64,000 nt of DNA from a virus: the IMG/VR virus record IMGVR_UViG_3300033149_003257, positions 1 through 64,000 of that record, one strand, 5' to 3'. How positions within the stretch are numbered: the first letter of the stretch is position 1; each line of letters begins with the position of its first letter. Under the pieces are notes generated by a model. The model ran no database searches. It worked only from the letters and a program-made list of their open reading frames with translations, and was not told the origin of the DNA. The position numbers and the translations under genes are program-made. Shown here one piece after another: positions 61,843 to 64,000 of this stretch.

Positions 61843-64000
61843 CTAAAAAGTTCCAGATAAAATTCTATCTAAAATAGATGGTTCAAATTTATCTTCACTT
61901 GTTAACCCGGTTTGTATAGCTTTTCCAATATTTTCAAAAGCTAGTCCACTAACAAAACTAGAATTGAATATAACTTCTTTTATATTTATCAAAACTGGAT
62001 CCCATGTTTTTCCCAATCTTGCTGGAATATTAATATCATCTTTATTTCTTAAAACATTACTCATTAATACTTCTATATGAACAGAATCCATATCTCCTGA
62101 TGGCCATTTATTAGTTATTTTTTTAAATAAATTAGTAGTATCTTTAAACAACTCTCTTCCACCAATTAATCGTTCCATATAATTAGCTTGATCTTTTAAT
62201 TCACTAGTTTCTAATGACGTTTCTAAAATAATATCTCCTTGTTTATAATTTAAAACAATTTGTTTATTAATTTCCTCAAAATTTCTTTTTTGTATAATAA
62301 CAGAATAATCCAAAACTATATTAAATATTAAATTATCAAACTCTATTGTCGAAATTAAATTAGATACCCATATAGAATTATCTTCAATACGAATATTATT
62401 ATTCATATTATAAACATTTAAATCAAGTTTTAAAATACAATCTTTTTTACAAATTAAACCATTTTCTTCTTGTTGTATATACTCATTTAACTTATTTTCA
62501 TTTATATCTAATAAAGGATCATTTTCTAAAATATCTTTTAATAAATTTTTATCAGTTATTGAAACTGCTCCGCCAAGGTGAAACGTTCGCATGATTAGCT
62601 GGGTTCCTCGTTCCCCAATAGCCATCCCAGCAATTGTTCCAATATATGGAGATTTATGTCTTAACAAAAGTTTCCCATAACAGGTATGACATATTTTATA
62701 AGATTTACAAAATATTGGAGATCTTAATTGAATAGTTTCTCCAACTTTATGTTCTTCCGGAATAAACTCTTCTATTCTTCCTTTATTTAAAAAATATCTT
62801 CCTTTAAGTCTTTTTATTAAATCTTTATCTAATCTTACATTTAAATATTTTTTTGTTCCACAATCTTTTAAATATGGATCTGCTTCAACATTACTTAACA
62901 AATAAACAAGTTTACGAGACAAATAACCTGTAGTAGACGTATTCAATGCACGGTCAATCATTCCTTTTCTACCGCCCTGAGACATCTCAAAAAATTCTTT
63001 ATTTGTTAAACCATCAGAATATGATCCACTAATTGGATCTAAAACTTTACCAGTTGGATCTGCAATAATACCCTTTGCTATTAAAATTTGTGTTGGTTGA
63101 TCCCATCCTTTTGCTGCTCCAGATTCAACTAGATCATATAATCCAGTATTTTTTAAATGTTTTATCAATATTTGTTTAGCTTTATTAATTAATATAGATG
63201 CTTGTTCAACTGTTGCTCCATTTATTTGTTTTTTTATTTCATAAATTTCATCTGGAAGTTCTATATCATCAATTTTTATAGATGGAGCAGAAATAGTAGC
63301 AAATTTAAAACCAATCTTCTCTAATTTAGAAAAGACATCTATAGCAATATTTTCACCATACTTTTCTAGAATTGTATTAATATAACTATTTATAATTTTT
63401 TTCGTTACTGTTTTATCTATAAATTCAAAATCAGGCGGAAAAGCATTATTTAAAATTGCTTTCCCCATGGTAGTATTTTTTCCTCTAAATTTAACTGGAA
63501 TATATGGATTAGTAGCATTTTCTAAATCTTCTTCATTAACTATTATAGGAGACTTATTTATCAATACATTTTTTGTTATAATATATAAACCAACAGCCAT
63601 TTCTTTAGAAAGGTCAAATGAAACATCTGTTGAAGAAGTTCCAGTTGTTCCTTTCATCATTTTCTCTTTAGCTTCTTGTTGAGCTTCATTTGTGAGAGGA
63701 TGATAAATAGCCATAACATCACCATCGAAATCAGCATTATGTTGACCAACTTGTAATGTACATACTTGAATAGTATCGCCTTCAATTAATCTAGGATAAT
63801 ATGCTCTATAAGATTCAGCATGTAAAACTGGATCTCTTTTCGCTAATACTACTCTACCTTCCATTACTGATTCTGTAGCATCAAAAAATATTTTATACAA
63901 CTCATCTGGAATAACATCTTTATTACGAATTGCTTTAATAACTCTCTGAACACTATCAACAGATAAACTAACATTATCAAAATTTTTTATTTCATCTTCC
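61843..64000 (-). CDS. RNA polymerase beta'-like subunit (second set), N-terminus beyond the window
   Basis: The frame stays open from the first ATG at 63900 to the window edge, so at least the N-terminal part is outside. Visible are DPVLHAESYRAYYPRLIEGD, then the catalytic loop HNADFDGDVMAIYHP (near 63722), three Mg-binding Asp. Later DCGTKKYLN, SPIFCKSYKICHTCYGKLLL (second zinc site) and GTIAGMAIGERGTQLIMRTFH (trigger-loop flank). The bacterial-type order is intact. With the gene at 57740 it forms a second polymerase core. Confidence 0.92.
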   Translation of the reverse strand, partial: EDEIKNFDNVSLSVDSVQRVIKAIRNKDVIPDELYKIFFDATESVMEGRVVLAKRDPVLHAESYRAYYPRLIEGDTIQVCTLQVGQHNADFDGDVMAIYHPLTNEAQQEAKEKMMKGTTGTSSTDVSFDLSKEMAVGLYIITKNVLINKSPIIVNEEDLENATNPYIPVKFRGKNTTMGKAILNNAFPPDFEFIDKTVTKKIINSYINTILEKYGENIAIDVFSKLEKIGFKFATISAPSIKIDDIELPDEIYEIKKQINGATVEQASILINKAKQILIKHLKNTGLYDLVESGAAKGWDQPTQILIAKGIIADPTGKVLDPISGSYSDGLTNKEFFEMSQGGRKGMIDRALNTSTTGYLSRKLVYLLSNVEADPYLKDCGTKKYLNVRLDKDLIKRLKGRYFLNKGRIEEFIPEEHKVGETIQLRSPIFCKSYKICHTCYGKLLLRHKSPYIGTIAGMAIGERGTQLIMRTFHLGGAVSITDKNLLKDILENDPLLDINENKLNEYIQQEENGLICKKDCILKLDLNVYNMNNNIRIEDNSIWVSNLISTIEFDNLIFNIVLDYSVIIQKRNFEEINKQIVLNYKQGDIILETSLETSELKDQANYMERLIGGRELFKDTTNLFKKITNKWPSGDMDSVHIEVLMSNVLRNKDDINIPARLGKTWDPVLINIKEVIFNSSFVSGLAFENIGKAIQTGLTSEDKFEPSILDRILSGTF

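Overview
The window looks like part of the genome of a very large tailed phage with a contractile tail (a jumbo myovirus). It is strongly AT-rich and tightly packed, with genes often touching or overlapping and clear AGGAG-type ribosome sites. Three things support a phage: baseplate genes of the T4 gp25/gp6 type, a large terminase, and a tape-measure protein; T4-type replication and recombination genes (gp46/gp47, a UvsW-type helicase, a two-subunit type II topoisomerase); and two separate sets of large multisubunit RNA polymerase genes. The host cannot be told from the sequence. The standard genetic code fits (TAA, TAG and TGA all end genes).

Layout. 1-7351 (+): baseplate and tail genes, including three copies or fragments of one paralogous small membrane-type family and a gene whose 3' end looks like a tail-assembly frameshift. 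7352-15540 (-): a virion protein, the tape-measure protein with a lysozyme-like domain, a zinc metallopeptidase, a frameshifted NUMOD3/HNH homing endonuclease and the large terminase. 15659-17083 (+): a two-gene cargo unit, a protein with nineteen 4-residue repeats and a small partner, closed by a strong terminator at 17087-17131. 17136-25842 (-): a baseplate-hub-like protein, a DUF932-like protein, a methyltransferase-like protein, many unknown small genes, one tRNA-Pro and a TIM-barrel protein. 25858-32734 (-): FolE2, then RNA polymerase beta-like and beta'-like subunits.

32741-40042 (-) is the most striking region. It holds what looks like a complete ubiquitin-like conjugation cassette: a beta-grasp modifier with a SAP-like N-terminus, an E1 with its active-site Cys, a second degenerate E1-like protein, an E2-like protein with an HPN...C motif, a JAMM/JAB protease with a perfect HxH-x7-SxxD motif, and an 884-residue protein with a second E2-like (PRTRC-B-type) signature. 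Most of these genes lie within 0-25 bases of the next, and the cassette runs directly into the first RNA polymerase pair.

40045-55777 (-): small genes, a radical SAM/SPASM enzyme, gp46/gp47-type nuclease, UvsW-type helicase, QueD, both topoisomerase subunits, a VWA-metallopeptidase/AAA+ pair and a likely single-strand-binding protein. 55804-64000 (-): small genes, a large inverted repeat, then a second RNA polymerase pair (beta-like 1363 aa; beta'-like running off the right edge). The genes suggest a phage that transcribes its own genes, partly builds a 7-deazaguanine precursor, and carries its own protein-tagging system.
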